Positions 13,507-19,433 of a stretch of DNA of 19,433 bases are shown in pieces. The notes below the pieces were generated by a model. That model worked only from the letters and a program-made list of their open reading frames with translations, had not been told where the DNA came from and did not search any database. Position 1 is the first letter of the stretch. The number at the start of each line of letters is the position of its first letter. The stretch spans positions 41,934 to 61,366 of the forward strand of contig DAWV01000004.1 in the NCBI GenBank assembly GCA_002506085.1, given 5' to 3'. The translations under genes were made by a program, and so were the position numbers. This DNA is from Methanocorpusculaceae archaeon UBA425. Lineage in GTDB: Archaea > Halobacteriota > Methanomicrobia > Methanomicrobiales > Methanocorpusculaceae.

Positions 13507-14475
13507 TTAGTTATCGTGAGCAAAAAAATACGGGCTCCGGTTTTTCACTGCTTTGCCGATAGCCGCAATAAGTTCATCACCGTGCAGACCCTTAATCGAG
13601 ACCTCATTCCCCGTCCGGAGAAGACACGGCTTCAGGAGACCGTCTGATGTCACACGGAGCCTGTTGCAATTTGCACAAAACTCCGGATTATGCATCGGAC
13701 GAACCACCTCGACAATCGCCCCGTCAATATTGTATTTTCGCCGGTGGTGCATATGCCGGGTCGTAACCTCTGACGAGTGCTTTGCAAACTCTGTCTCGAG
13801 ATTCGCCACCAGTTCCGCATTCCCGTGAACTTCCTTCTCCATATTGTCGGTCCAGCCGTTCAGATCCATCAGTTCAATAATCTGGAGAATAAGATCCCCC
13901 CTGCGTGCCCGCACGAAAGCGAGGAAGTCCTCGATTTCGTGGTCATTCATTCCCTTCAGAACAACCATATTCAGTTTAACCGGAGTAAGACCCGCGGAAA
14001 TCGCCGCATCAATTCCTTCAAGAACATCACGCAGCCGGTCTTTTCCGGTGATTTTTTGGTATGTTTCACGGTCAAGCGTATCCAGACTCACATTCACCCG
14101 CGTCAGACCCGCAGCTTTCAGCTGAGGCGCGAGCTTTGCGAGATGCGTCCCGTTCGTCGTGAGGGAAGACTCGACTTCCGGCGGGATTGCTCTGATAATA
14201 TCCAGCAGATCCGGACGGAGGAGAGGTTCACCTCCGGTAAGTTTCATTGTAGTAACACCGAGACCGGCAAAAACATGGATGAGTTCGATAATCTCATCCT
14301 TCGTCATCTGGGCGGAATGCTCATCTCTGACGCAGCCGTTATCCCCTTCTCCTTCCCTGTGGCAGTAAATACACCGCAGGTCGCATGCGCTTGTCAGAGC
14401 AATTCTGACATTGGATATTTTCCTGTTATAGTTGTCAGTTAAAATGTCAGGATTCGTGAGGCTTTCTGTCGTCAT
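13507..14475 (-). CDS. moaA: GTP 3',8-cyclase MoaA (molybdenum cofactor biosynthesis)
   Basis: 322 residues. Radical SAM enzyme that, with MoaC, turns GTP into cyclic pyranopterin phosphate, the first step to molybdopterin or tungstopterin. The N-terminal cluster is Cx3Cx2C at C31, C35 and C38 (CDLRCIYC), followed by the SAM-binding GGEPLL. The second, GTP-binding cluster is C267, C270 and C284 (CANCNRLR ... KPC). The length fits archaeal MoaA. It ends AHDN rather than with the Gly-Gly tail of bacterial and human enzymes. The ATG at 14475 is supported by an AGGAG six bases upstream (plus strand 14482-14486). It therefore overlaps the end of rlmE by 29 bases and is probably translationally coupled to it. 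Confidence 0.93.
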   Translation of the reverse strand: MTTESLTNPDILTDNYNRKISNVRIALTSACDLRCIYCHREGEGDNGCVRDEHSAQMTKDEIIELIHVFAGLGVTTMKLTGGEPLLRPDLLDIIRAIPPEVESSLTTNGTHLAKLAPQLKAAGLTRVNVSLDTLDRETYQKITGKDRLRDVLEGIDAAISAGLTPVKLNMVVLKGMNDHEIEDFLAFVRARRGDLILQIIELMDLNGWTDNMEKEVHGNAELVANLETEFAKHSSEVTTRHMHHRRKYNIDGAIVEVVRPMHNPEFCANCNRLRVTSDGLLKPCLLRTGNEVSIKGLHGDELIAAIGKAVKNRSPYFFAHDN

Positions 14476-15061
14476 TAGCCGCTCCTATGAAGTTCTTTGC
14501 AATTATGTAACATTCGGTACTTCCCTTACGGGTTGCGACCGACCGGATAACCCGCACAAAGTAGAACTTCTGTTTAACAAGATCAAGGAGATCATTGAAA
14601 TCCGTTCCCTGGAATGACTTCATTACCATATTACCGCCCTGATTGAGAAGGGACACCGCGAGGTCCAGCGCTTCCTCGTTCAGAGCCATAACACGCACCT
14701 GATCAAAGGATTTCGAGCCGGAAAGGTGCGGAGCTGCATCACAGATTACCACATTTACGACAGGCATGACCTCCCGGATTTTTGTCTGAACCGCGGGGTC
14801 CGTGAAATCGCCGGTTATCGTGGTGACATTGTCCAGATGAACAATAGGATTCAGATCGACCCCGCAGAGATGTCCTTCGGTCATCGACTTCAGAACCTGA
14901 AGCCAGCTCCCGGGCGCCGCGCCGAGATCGAGGACATTATCGGTGGTCCTGATGACATTATAACGCTCATTGATATCTATGAGTTTATATGCGGATCTCG
15001 CCCTGTATCCATCCCGAACTGCTCTTTTATATACACTATCTTTTGACCATTGTGAGCCCAT
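14447..15061 (-). CDS. rlmE: 23S rRNA 2'-O-methyltransferase RlmE (FtsJ family)
   Basis: 204 residues. Methylates the 2'-O of the universally conserved uridine in the A-loop of 23S rRNA (U2552 in E. coli numbering). The SAM-binding loop is VLDLGAAPGSW (43-53). The catalytic tetrad K-D-K-E is complete at K26 (RSAYKL), D108 (CDAAPH), K148 (MVMKSF) and E183 (STECY). Length and motifs match the short archaeal/bacterial form without a C-terminal TRAM extension. A GGGAGG (plus strand 15070-15075) eight bases before the ATG fixes the start. It is the first gene of a two-gene unit with moaA and is divergent from pcn. Confidence 0.95.
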   Translation of the reverse strand: MGSQWSKDSVYKRAVRDGYRARSAYKLIDINERYNVIRTTDNVLDLGAAPGSWLQVLKSMTEGHLCGVDLNPIVHLDNVTTITGDFTDPAVQTKIREVMPVVNVVICDAAPHLSGSKSFDQVRVMALNEEALDLAVSLLNQGGNMVMKSFQGTDFNDLLDLVKQKFYFVRVIRSVATRKGSTECYIIAKNFIGAANDDRKPHES

Positions 15062-15167
15062 TTGTATTTCCTCCCTACTTAACGTATATCTTATATGATT
15101 GCGGATATAATTATACTATTAAAGTTTGTCACGCTGGTATAAGAGAGTGTGTCAAAGGGTTATACTG
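15062..15167. promoter_or_regulatory. Divergent promoter region rlmE / pcn
   Basis: For pcn, GGTATAAG at 15136-15143 lies 25-32 bases before the ATG, suggesting a leaderless transcript. For rlmE, the minus strand of 15103-15117 reads TATAATTATATCC and would start a transcript near 15084, keeping the GGGAGG site. A second TATA-like ATATAAG (15091-15097, minus strand) would start too close to the gene to keep that site. Confidence 0.5.
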
Positions 15168-15911
15168 ATGTTAAAAGCAACCATTGAAGCAGATATTTTT
15201 CGTGAGACCATCGACGCGATTTCCGCGCTGGTGAATGAGTGCCGTCTTCACATCGACGAGAGTGGTATCAAAACAATCACTGTGGACACCTCTAACGTTG
15301 CAATGGTTTCGTTAGAACTCTCTGCCTCGGCATTTAAGGAATTTGCGGCAGATACATGTGAAATCGGTCTCGATATCGAAAAGATCAGATCGATGATGTC
15401 GATGATCGGGAAGACGGATATCGTCTCTCTTGAACTTGATGACGCCGGTAAAAAACTCAAAATAAGTTTCGGCGGTTATGAATACTCTATAACCCTGCTC
15501 GATACGAAGACAATCCGGAAAGATCCGAACGCGCCGAATCTGAATCTTCCCGCGACCTTCGAAATTCCGGGCACCATGTTCAATGATGCAATCAAAGCAT
15601 CCGCGATGGTTTCCGATAAGATTTCTCTCTCGGTTTCCGCGGATTCATGCGTATTTACCCTGAATGCAGATGGTGATTCCGACAGGATCAAACGTGAGCT
15701 CGCGGGCGAGGATATCCATTATATTACCTGCGCAGATGCAAAATCGCTTTTTTCCCTGGATTATCTGAAGGATATGGGGAAAGCCATTGGTCATGCGGAT
15801 AAAGTTCAGATCCGTCTTGGAAATGATCACCCGGTTCAGTTTTCTTTTGTCTACGCAGGCGGAAAGGGGACTGTCGGTTATCTGCTTGCCCCGAGAATTG
15901 AGGCAGAATAA
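15168..15911 (+). CDS. pcn: DNA polymerase sliding clamp (PCNA)
   Basis: 247 residues, exactly the usual archaeal PCNA size. It forms a trimeric ring around DNA and tethers polymerase, ligase, FEN1 and other PIP-box partners. Recognisable text includes MLKATIEADIFRETIDAISA, DTSNVAMVSLEL, an interdomain connector around residues 118-135 (RKDPNAPNLNLPATFEIPG), and the C-terminal YAGGKGTVGYLLAPRIE with the partner-binding tail. I chose the ATG at 15168, since the upstream TTG at 15126 would add 14 residues over the TATA box. The next gene, priL, follows 5 bases after the stop, which couples clamp and primase expression. Confidence 0.97.
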   Translation: MLKATIEADIFRETIDAISALVNECRLHIDESGIKTITVDTSNVAMVSLELSASAFKEFAADTCEIGLDIEKIRSMMSMIGKTDIVSLELDDAGKKLKISFGGYEYSITLLDTKTIRKDPNAPNLNLPATFEIPGTMFNDAIKASAMVSDKISLSVSADSCVFTLNADGDSDRIKRELAGEDIHYITCADAKSLFSLDYLKDMGKAIGHADKVQIRLGNDHPVQFSFVYAGGKGTVGYLLAPRIEAE

Positions 15912-15916
15912 AAGTT

Positions 15917-16954
15917 ATGCGAACGTCCGTTGGAAAGCGTGATTTAGCTCACTATCCTTTTTTGCACGAAGCCCAGGAACTGCTGGCATCCCGCGGGATC
16001 AAGGTTGCAGGTCTTTCGGGTTCTTCTTCCGGGCGCTCGTATCTTGATAAGGCGACGGAACGGGTTATTCTCGCGCTCGACGGCAAATCCGTGTATCCCG
16101 AATCACTCGATGATGTGGTTTCGGATATCGTGACATATGTTCTTTCGAAGGTTCTTGTTTCCTGTACGAAGGATAAGAGGACGATGGACCGTTTCTGTAA
16201 GATGGAGGCAAACCGGGTTTACGGTTTTTTCCATATGGAGGAGAACGCGCTTCTGAAAGAGCGGGTGTGCGAGGAACTGGATGTGACAACCGGGGACGGG
16301 CTGCTGACGGTCGTCAGGTATATCGAGCTTGCATCAAGGGTGCGTGATGCCAAGTGGCGGCTTGTGAACCGGGAGGTCGAAGGAGGGGTCGTGAAAATTT
16401 CCGCGGATGAGCAGGATGTCCTGATTGCCGAGAGAATCCGGACGATTATTTCGTCAGGGCTCCCGCTTGATGTGCCGGAGTCTATTGCCCGGGAATTTCT
16501 TCCGTGGAGCGATAAGATTCTTTCGGCAGTCCAGGAAAGGACGCTGGCGGAGTTCGGGGCGATTGAGGAGTCGGCGTATCCTCCCTGTATTCAGGCGCTG
16601 ATTTCCGCGGCGGCTTCCGGCGCAAATCTGTCGCATTCGGGAAGGTTTTCAATGACGGCGTTTCTGCATAATGTGGGGATGCCGGCAGAGCAGGTTGCGG
16701 GGATTTTTGCGAGAAGCCCGGATTATAATGCGGACATGACGAATTATCAGGTCGATCATATTCTGACGAATGAATATACCACGCCTTCCTGTGCGACAAT
16801 GCTGACACACGGGGTTTGTGTGAATAAGGATAAGCTGTGTGATTCGGTTTCCCATCCGCTGAATTATTACCGCTCGAAGAAAAAGATGCTGGATAAGATG
16901 CGGCTGATTGAGGAGGCACGGGAGAAGAAAGATGAGGTCCAACCGGAACCGTGA
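15917..16954 (+). CDS. priL: DNA primase large subunit PriL
   Basis: 345 residues. This is the non-catalytic subunit of archaeal primase, partner of PriS (not in the window), and acts in primer synthesis and length control. The C-terminal Fe-S domain has the four expected cysteines C224 (YPPC), C292 (PSCATM), C301 (GVCVN) and C308 (KLCDS). The N-terminal half is helical with little conservation. A charged tail follows (KKKMLDKMRL ... EEAREKKDEVQPEP). It lies 5 bases after pcn and has no clear Shine-Dalgarno, so translation is probably coupled to pcn. After the stop, a GAGAC/GTCTC hairpin and T6 run suggest termination. Confidence 0.92.
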   Translation: MRTSVGKRDLAHYPFLHEAQELLASRGIKVAGLSGSSSGRSYLDKATERVILALDGKSVYPESLDDVVSDIVTYVLSKVLVSCTKDKRTMDRFCKMEANRVYGFFHMEENALLKERVCEELDVTTGDGLLTVVRYIELASRVRDAKWRLVNREVEGGVVKISADEQDVLIAERIRTIISSGLPLDVPESIAREFLPWSDKILSAVQERTLAEFGAIEESAYPPCIQALISAAASGANLSHSGRFSMTAFLHNVGMPAEQVAGIFARSPDYNADMTNYQVDHILTNEYTTPSCATMLTHGVCVNKDKLCDSVSHPLNYYRSKKKMLDKMRLIEEAREKKDEVQPEP

Positions 16955-16965
16955 AATAATCCAGG

Positions 16966-16998
16966 GAGACTTTTTTGTCGGGTTTTGGTCTCTCTGAG
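16966..16998 (+). terminator. Hairpin and T-run after pcn-priL
   Basis: GGGAGAC (from 16965) can pair with GTCTCTC at about 16988-16994, and T6 lies at 16971-16976 within the loop. The exact mechanism is uncertain. The remaining 16995-17044 shows nothing else. Confidence 0.4.
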
Positions 16999-17044
16999 CT
17001 GGGCGGGACGGGGTCCGGTATCCCCGCACACTGAAGACACTTGG

Positions 17045-17052
17045 TATTTATA
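17045..17052 (+). promoter_or_regulatory. TATA box of pgk
   Basis: TATTTATA lies 26-33 bases before the ATG at 17078, the spacing for a leaderless or near-leaderless transcript. No Shine-Dalgarno is present. Confidence 0.65.
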
Positions 17053-17077
17053 GGTACACAAAGCATATCTTTTTCAT

Positions 17078-18298
17078 ATGAAATTCGGGACTCTCGCAGA
17101 AATTGAGACACGCGGAAAAACCGTCCTCGTCCGTGTGGATTTCAACTCCCCAATAGATCCTTCTTCAAATACTATCCTGGACGATAAACGATTCCGTGAA
17201 CACATTCCCACCCTGCAGGCACTGGAAGATGCCCGCGTTGTGATTCTCGCTCATCAGAGCAGACCCGGCAAAAAGGATTATACGACACTCGCTGCCCATG
17301 CAGATAAACTCGAGCGGCTCATGGGTATGCCGGTCACCTATGTGGATGATATCTTCGGAAGCTGCGCGAAACAGGCTATCCGTAACTCTCATCCGGGAGA
17401 TATCGTTCTTCTGGAGAATGTCCGTTTCTCGGCAGAGGAGAATCTTACGCTGAAGCCCGAGGACGGGGCACGCACACATCTCGTGAAAAAACTTGCCTCG
17501 ATGGCAGACCTTTGCGTGTATGATGCGTTCGGGACGGCGCACAGATCTCAGCCCACCATCACCGGTCTTCCGTATGCGATGAAGACGGTCGCCGGACTTC
17601 TGATGGAAAAAGAGGTGTCGATGCTCTCGAAAGTATTTACCTCGGCACCAAAACCGGTAACATTTGTGCTCGGCGGAACGAAAGTGGATGATTCGATTTC
17701 TGTTGCCGGAAATGTTCTCGCAAACAAGACGGCCGATAAAGTTGCCGTGATTGGGGTCGTCGCCAATCTGTTTTATCTGGCGAAGGGTATCGATATCGGC
17801 GAACCGTCGAAGAATCTGATTCACAATCTGGGTTATGACGGGGAAATCGCCCGGGCAAAAGATATTCTGGACTCCTATTCTGATAAAATACTCATGCCTG
17901 AGTATGTTGCCGTAAAACAAAACGATGAACGCAGGGAGTATCCGATTGAAGATGTTCCGAAAGACTGCCCGATTATGGATATGGGAACCGATTCCATCGG
18001 GAGTTTTGCCGACGCTCTGAAAAACTCGGGAACGATTGTATTCAATGGTCCGGCTGGCGTATTCGAGGATGTGAAGTTCGCGTCCGGGACGTTTGAACTT
18101 CTGCGTGCCGCGGCAAATGCGGAGTTTTCGGTCTGCGGAGGAGGGCACACGGCAGCAGTTATTGAGCGGCTGGGTCTTGCATCCCAGTATTCCCATTTAT
18201 CTACCGGCGGAGGAGCCTGTATCGAGTTTCTGACGGGAAAGAAACTGCCGGCGATTTCTGCCCTGGAAAAGTCGTGGGAAATGTTCGGCGGAAAATAA
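17078..18298 (+). CDS. pgk: Phosphoglycerate kinase, archaeal type
   Basis: 406 residues. Interconverts 3-phosphoglycerate and 1,3-bisphosphoglycerate with ATP/ADP; in methanogens it mainly serves gluconeogenesis. Substrate motifs: VLVRVDFNSP (16-25), HQSRPG (59-64, replacing the bacterial HLGRP), ENVRFSAEE (113-121), and DAFGTAHRSQP (149-159). Nucleotide side: GGTKVDD (199-205), NGPAGVFED, and STGGGACIEFLTGKKLP (375-391). The HQSRP form and GGTKVDD are archaeal features. It is monocistronic, cytoplasmic, ends before a T7 run and is followed by the large gene-free repeat region. Confidence 0.96.
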   Translation: MKFGTLAEIETRGKTVLVRVDFNSPIDPSSNTILDDKRFREHIPTLQALEDARVVILAHQSRPGKKDYTTLAAHADKLERLMGMPVTYVDDIFGSCAKQAIRNSHPGDIVLLENVRFSAEENLTLKPEDGARTHLVKKLASMADLCVYDAFGTAHRSQPTITGLPYAMKTVAGLLMEKEVSMLSKVFTSAPKPVTFVLGGTKVDDSISVAGNVLANKTADKVAVIGVVANLFYLAKGIDIGEPSKNLIHNLGYDGEIARAKDILDSYSDKILMPEYVAVKQNDERREYPIEDVPKDCPIMDMGTDSIGSFADALKNSGTIVFNGPAGVFEDVKFASGTFELLRAAANAEFSVCGGGHTAAVIERLGLASQYSHLSTGGGACIEFLTGKKLPAISALEKSWEMFGGK

Positions 18299-18303
18299 TT
18301 TCC

Positions 18304-18310
18304 TTTTTTT
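18304..18310 (+). terminator. Oligo-T terminator of pgk
   Basis: T7 five bases after the TAA stop. Confidence 0.55.
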
Positions 18311-18339
18311 GTGAGGAGTTACAAAGGGGGCTCCCAATC

Positions 18340-18371
18340 ATAAAACTGACGTACTTCGGTTTCGTGTATGA
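18340..18371 (-). repeat. Partial block A repeat
   Basis: On the minus strand, CATACACGAAACCGAAGTAC (plus 18351-18370) matches the middle of block A (copy 1 near 65-84) at all but about one or two positions, with diverged flanks. It looks like a decayed copy. Confidence 0.6.
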
Positions 18372-18388
18372 CATAAGGGGGAAAGCAT

Positions 18389-18497
18389 GAGATTTGCGAA
18401 TCTCTAGAAAAAGGGAGTTTGCCGGGTGTGGATGCATGAGAAACTCAACCGCGAAGGGTTATCAACAGTTTGCGACCAAGTTTTCGAAGGAAACTTG
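18389..18497. repeat. Short perfect hairpins left of composite copy 3
   Basis: GAGATT-TGCG-AATCTC at 18389-18404, AACC-(6)-GGTT at 18447-18460, and CAAGTTT-(7)-AAACTTG at 18477-18497. The last stem recurs at 18943-18963 and 19087-19107. None is followed by a T-run, so they do not look like terminators. Confidence 0.6.
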
Positions 18498-18503
18498 CGA
18501 GCT

Positions 18504-18729
18504 CCGGGGCGAAGCCTTCGAGTGAACCCGGGATTACCGTTATGGATTTCCTGATGTACTTCAGTTTCGTGTATGGGATTCTTCAGGTGTAAATATCATC
18601 ACACGGAATACACGGAAATCACACAGAAACACGGAAAATATTGACATTTGGTTGAGTGTTTGTTGCACCTCCCAGCCCCCACACCGAACCCACGGAAATC
18701 AACGGAATGCACGAAAAGGGGGCTGGGGC
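18504..18729 (-). repeat. Composite dispersed repeat B-C-A, inverted (copy 3)
   Basis: Reading the minus strand: block B (18661-18729), block C (18590-18642, words at 18602, 18611, 18622 and 18630 on the plus strand), then block A (18504-18585). Block A here and at 11245-11327 agree over nearly their whole length, including the segment GAAGTACATC and the end CCCGGGTTCACTCGAA. The orientation is opposite to the copies at 1-137, 11095-11327 and 19139-19337. Confidence 0.85.
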
Positions 18730-18776
18730 GGGTTGCTCCGAAGGAGCGGCCTCAGCCGAGCAAACTGAAAGTTTGC

Positions 18777-18828
18777 GAGCAAGCGAGCGAAGCGAGTCGG
18801 AGAGCAAGTAGATAGACTTGCGAGCGGG
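18777..18828 (+). repeat. Left arm of a 52-bp inverted repeat
   Basis: Matches the reverse complement of 19382-19433 at 50 of 52 positions; it contains GAGCAAGCGAGCGAAGCGAG. The arms are about 550 bases apart and the right arm reaches the window end, so the match may continue. Confidence 0.85.
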
Positions 18829-18890
18829 TGGAGGAATGGGAGACCTTCTTTTTTTCAAAAGAGGATAGCTTTCACCCTTTTTTTGATTCC

Positions 18891-18933
18891 CGGGGCAAAA
18901 AACGACAGCGGATGTACGCGAAGGCTTCGCCCC
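18891..18933 (+). repeat. Block D repeat copy
   Basis: A diverged copy of the 43-base block D (CGGGGCAAAAAACGACAGCG start, CGAAGGCTTCGCCCC end at 18919-18933). Confidence 0.75.
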
Positions 18934-19138
18934 GGGGACTCGCAAGTTTCCTCTGAAAACTTGGTCGCAAATCAGAGATTTGCTCTGCTAAGACCGCTCT
19001 TATGGAGCGGTCCGCCTCCGCTGAGGGCGAGCCTGTCGGCTCACCCCGCCTCGCACAAGGAGAGGGGTTACCCTTTCCCGCAGTCACAAGTTTCCTTCGA
19101 AAACTTGCTTGGCTAAGGGCGAGCCTATCGGCTCACCC

Positions 19139-19337
19139 CGCCCCTGTCCCCCTTTTCGTGAATTCCGTTGATTTCCGTGGGTTCAGTGTGGGGGACGGGG
19201 GAGGGTATTACATGGGTCCCGTCCAACTGATTCTTTCTTTTTCGTGTTTTCGTGGAATTTTTCGTGAATTTCGTGTGATGACATCTACACTTACTGAATC
19301 CCATAAACGAAATCGAAGTACATCCGGAAATCCAGAC
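19139..19337 (+). repeat. Composite dispersed repeat B-C-A, truncated (copy 4)
   Basis: Block B 19139-19207 ends TGTGGGGGACGGGGGAGGG, exactly as in copy 2. Block C 19238-19281 has CGTG cores at 19243, 19251, 19263 and 19272. Block A is cut short at 19337 (CATCCGGAAATCCAGAC), losing the usual CGAAGGCTTCG end. Confidence 0.8.
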
Positions 19338-19381
19338 TAAAGAGGAAGAGTATGAATCCGGTAAACTATCGGCTCACCCCG

Positions 19382-19433
19382 CCCGCTCGCAAGTCTATCG
19401 ACATGCTCTCCGACTCGCTTCGCTCGCTTGCTC
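19382..19433 (-). repeat. Right arm of the 52-bp inverted repeat
   Basis: Reverse complement of 18777-18828 with two mismatches, running to the last base of the window. Just before it, TATCGGCTCACCCCGCC repeats text from 19126-19142. Confidence 0.85.

Larger units (their letters stand above)
18735..19138. repeat. Hairpin array
   Basis: Perfect or nearly perfect stems: GCTCC-GAA-GGAGC (18735-18747), GCAAACT-GAA-AGTTTGC (18760-18776), GCAAGT-(6)-ACTTGC (18804-18821), CAAGTTT-(7)-AAACTTG (18943-18963), GCAAATC-AGA-GATTTGC (18967-18983), GACCGCTC-TTATG-GAGCGGTC (18992-19012), GGGCGAGCC-TGTC-GGCTCACCC (19025-19046, one mismatch), CAAGTTT-(7)-AAACTTG (19087-19107), and GGGCGAGCC-TATC-GGCTCACCC (19117-19138, one mismatch). 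A block D copy sits inside at 18891-18933. T-runs occur only at 18849-18855 and 18878-18884. No credible gene. Confidence 0.75.

Noticed and set aside
18619..19340. Open frames of 70-112 codons across the hairpin and repeat region
   Set aside because: Same reason: the translated text mirrors repeat blocks on both strands, with no ribosome binding site or recognisable domain.
18299..19433. Replication origin in the inverted-repeat region
   Set aside because: There is no Cdc6/Orc1 gene, no recognisable origin recognition boxes and no long AT-rich unwinding stretch; nearby PCNA and PriL genes alone are not evidence.

Overview
This window looks like chromosomal DNA of a methanogenic archaeon. 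The evidence is an archaeal replication pair (PCNA and the Fe-S primase large subunit PriL), an archaeal-type phosphoglycerate kinase, a tRNA-archaeosine radical SAM enzyme, DUF2150/DUF5814-like methanogen proteins, TATA-box promoters with near-leaderless starts, and oligo-T terminators. I would place it in Methanomicrobiales, possibly near Methanocorpusculum; that placement is inference from gene content.

Layout. 1-137: part of a dispersed noncoding repeat. 269-4074 (minus): a tight five-gene run in transcription order DUF2150 protein, DUF5814-like Cys-motif protein, unknown protein, M20 deacylase/peptidase, RaSEA-type radical SAM enzyme. 4198-4599 (minus): FMN-binding split-barrel protein, divergent from glutamine synthetase (4716-6071, plus). 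6171-10299 (plus): a self-contained operon of a MarR regulator with a candidate operator, followed by both subunits of a heterodimeric ABC exporter with one degenerate and one canonical ATP site. 10434-10763 (minus): a small protein with a possible ribbon-helix-helix end. 10800-11465: a dense patch of dispersed repeats. 11466-11550 (minus): tRNA-Leu(CAG). 11676-13364 (minus): AMP-forming acyl-CoA synthetase. 13507-15061 (minus): moaA and rlmE, overlapping. 15168-16954 (plus): pcn-priL. 17078-18298 (plus): pgk. 18299-19433: about 1.1 kb with no gene, filled with inverted copies of the dispersed repeat and more than ten short perfect hairpins.

Most of the protein-coding part is ordinary housekeeping. 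pcn-priL supply the sliding clamp and primase subunit, rlmE modifies 23S rRNA, RaSEA modifies tRNA, moaA starts molybdopterin/tungstopterin synthesis (needed for formylmethanofuran and formate dehydrogenases in methanogens), and glnA assimilates ammonia. The MarR-ABC operon is the most accessory-like coding segment and resembles transporter pairs I associate with Firmicutes.

The least explained part is the noncoding repeat system. Four blocks, called here A, B, C and D, recur in fixed order at both window ends and in the middle. Blocks B and C are built from about four TTTCGTG-like words at roughly helical spacing. The right-hand region also carries a 52-bp inverted repeat (50 of 52 matching) and an array of hairpins. 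No transposase or other coding sequence accompanies them.
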